A stretch of DNA of 6,331 bases from positions 1 through 6,331 of the forward strand of contig CAZTXD010000173.1 in the NCBI GenBank assembly GCA_964617995.1, in the 5' to 3' direction. The position numbers were made by a program, and so were the translations under genes. Under the pieces are notes generated by a model that ran no database searches, had not been told where the DNA came from, and worked only from the letters and a program-made list of their open reading frames with translations. Below, piece by piece: positions 5,974 through 6,331 of the stretch (its first letter is position 1; each line of letters starts with the position of its first letter). The DNA is from CAZTXD01 sp964617995 (GTDB lineage Bacteria > Actinomycetota > Acidimicrobiia > Spongiisociales > ZC4RG35).

Positions 5974-6331
5974 ATGGGCCACCTACGTCGAACCGACGGC
6001 GGGCGATGGCAGGCTCGGTATCGGGATCCGAGCGGGATGGAGAGAGCACGAAACTTCACACGGAAGGCCGACGCCGAGCGATTCCTCGTCCAAATCGAAT
6101 CCGAGAAGCTGCGAGGACAGTGGGTTGACCCCGAGGCCGGTCGAATCAGGCTGGGTGACGTCGCTGAACGTTGGTTTGCGACCACGGTGCCGCTCAAGCC
6201 CAAGACTCGTAGCGGATACCGGTCCCTGCTCGACTCCCGCATCCTCCCCCATCTGGGCGATCTGCAACTGCGACACGTCGACCCGATCCTGATCCGGGAA
6301 TGGGTGGCCGAACTCCAGGAAGACGGGTTAT
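5974..6331 (+). CDS. int: Tyrosine-type site-specific integrase, N-terminal part (cut by window end)
   Basis: The first 119 residues are visible. Residues about 8-45 (RWQARYRDPSG through RKADAERFLVQIE) match the AP2-like arm-DNA-binding domain. Residues about 58 onwards (RLGDVAERWF, then TRSGYRSLLDSRILPHLGDLQL and IREWVAELQ) match the SAM-like core-binding domain of phage integrases. The catalytic Arg-His-Arg-Tyr residues lie beyond the window, so activity cannot be judged. ATG follows the xis stop by 2 bases, and GGGTGGGA in the end of xis is a passable ribosome site. Two sampled 60-base lines contain 63-67% GC, against 50-55% in sampled lines of the HerA, SIR2 and RT genes. The enzyme would insert and excise the element; the attachment site is probably downstream of this gene. 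Confidence 0.93.
   Translation, partial: MGHLRRTDGGRWQARYRDPSGMERARNFTRKADAERFLVQIESEKLRGQWVDPEAGRIRLGDVAERWFATTVPLKPKTRSGYRSLLDSRILPHLGDLQLRHVDPILIREWVAELQEDGL

Noticed and set aside
4862..6049. Treating the 395-codon minus-strand frame as one SEC-C protein
   Set aside because: Only the last 108 or so residues resemble a protein family. The upstream part is antisense to xis and int, and the natural N-terminus lies in another frame at 5301.
1..6331. CRISPR array or complete tRNA gene
   Set aside because: No regularly spaced identical repeats and no full cloverleaf pattern were seen on either strand; only the tRNA-like fragment near 2944-2985 was noted.

Overview
The window looks like one end of an integrative element from a fairly GC-rich actinobacterium-like bacterium. 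I infer this from GTG starts, GC-rich third positions and the style of the excisionase and integrase; the species cannot be named from the sequence. Two oppositely oriented blocks meet at a gene-free region of about 470 bases.

The leftward block (minus strand, 5301 down to 76) holds four co-directional genes. In transcription order they are: (1) a small protein with a ribbon-helix-helix-like N-terminus, a coiled coil and a C-terminal SEC-C zinc motif, broken here by an apparent one-base frameshift; (2) a 587-residue reverse transcriptase with a long helical C-terminal region, resembling the Abi/UG (DRT) defence reverse transcriptases; (3) a SIR2-family NAD-binding protein; (4) a HerA-type DNA-translocase ATPase. 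Genes 3 and 4 are separated by 2 bases and form a recognisable SIR2-HerA anti-phage pair. The reverse transcriptase lies directly upstream on the same strand, 131 bases away.

The rightward block (plus strand, 5771 to the window end) holds a 66-residue excisionase-like winged-helix/MerR-type protein. A tyrosine integrase follows 2 bases later and runs off the window at residue 119. This is a xis-int module, so the defence genes are probably cargo of a mobile element whose attachment site lies outside the window.

The divergent region 5302-5770 has no convincing gene. It holds palindromes close to the leftward start, a set of CTGTGGGT-like direct repeats, and a long imperfect inverted repeat just upstream of xis. 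These look like operators or recombinase/excisionase binding sites.

The working model is a mobile defence cassette. The SEC-C/RHH protein may regulate it, SIR2-HerA may act through NAD+ depletion and DNA engagement, and the reverse transcriptase is either a second independent defence or a third component of the same system. The last possibility is the most interesting question here.
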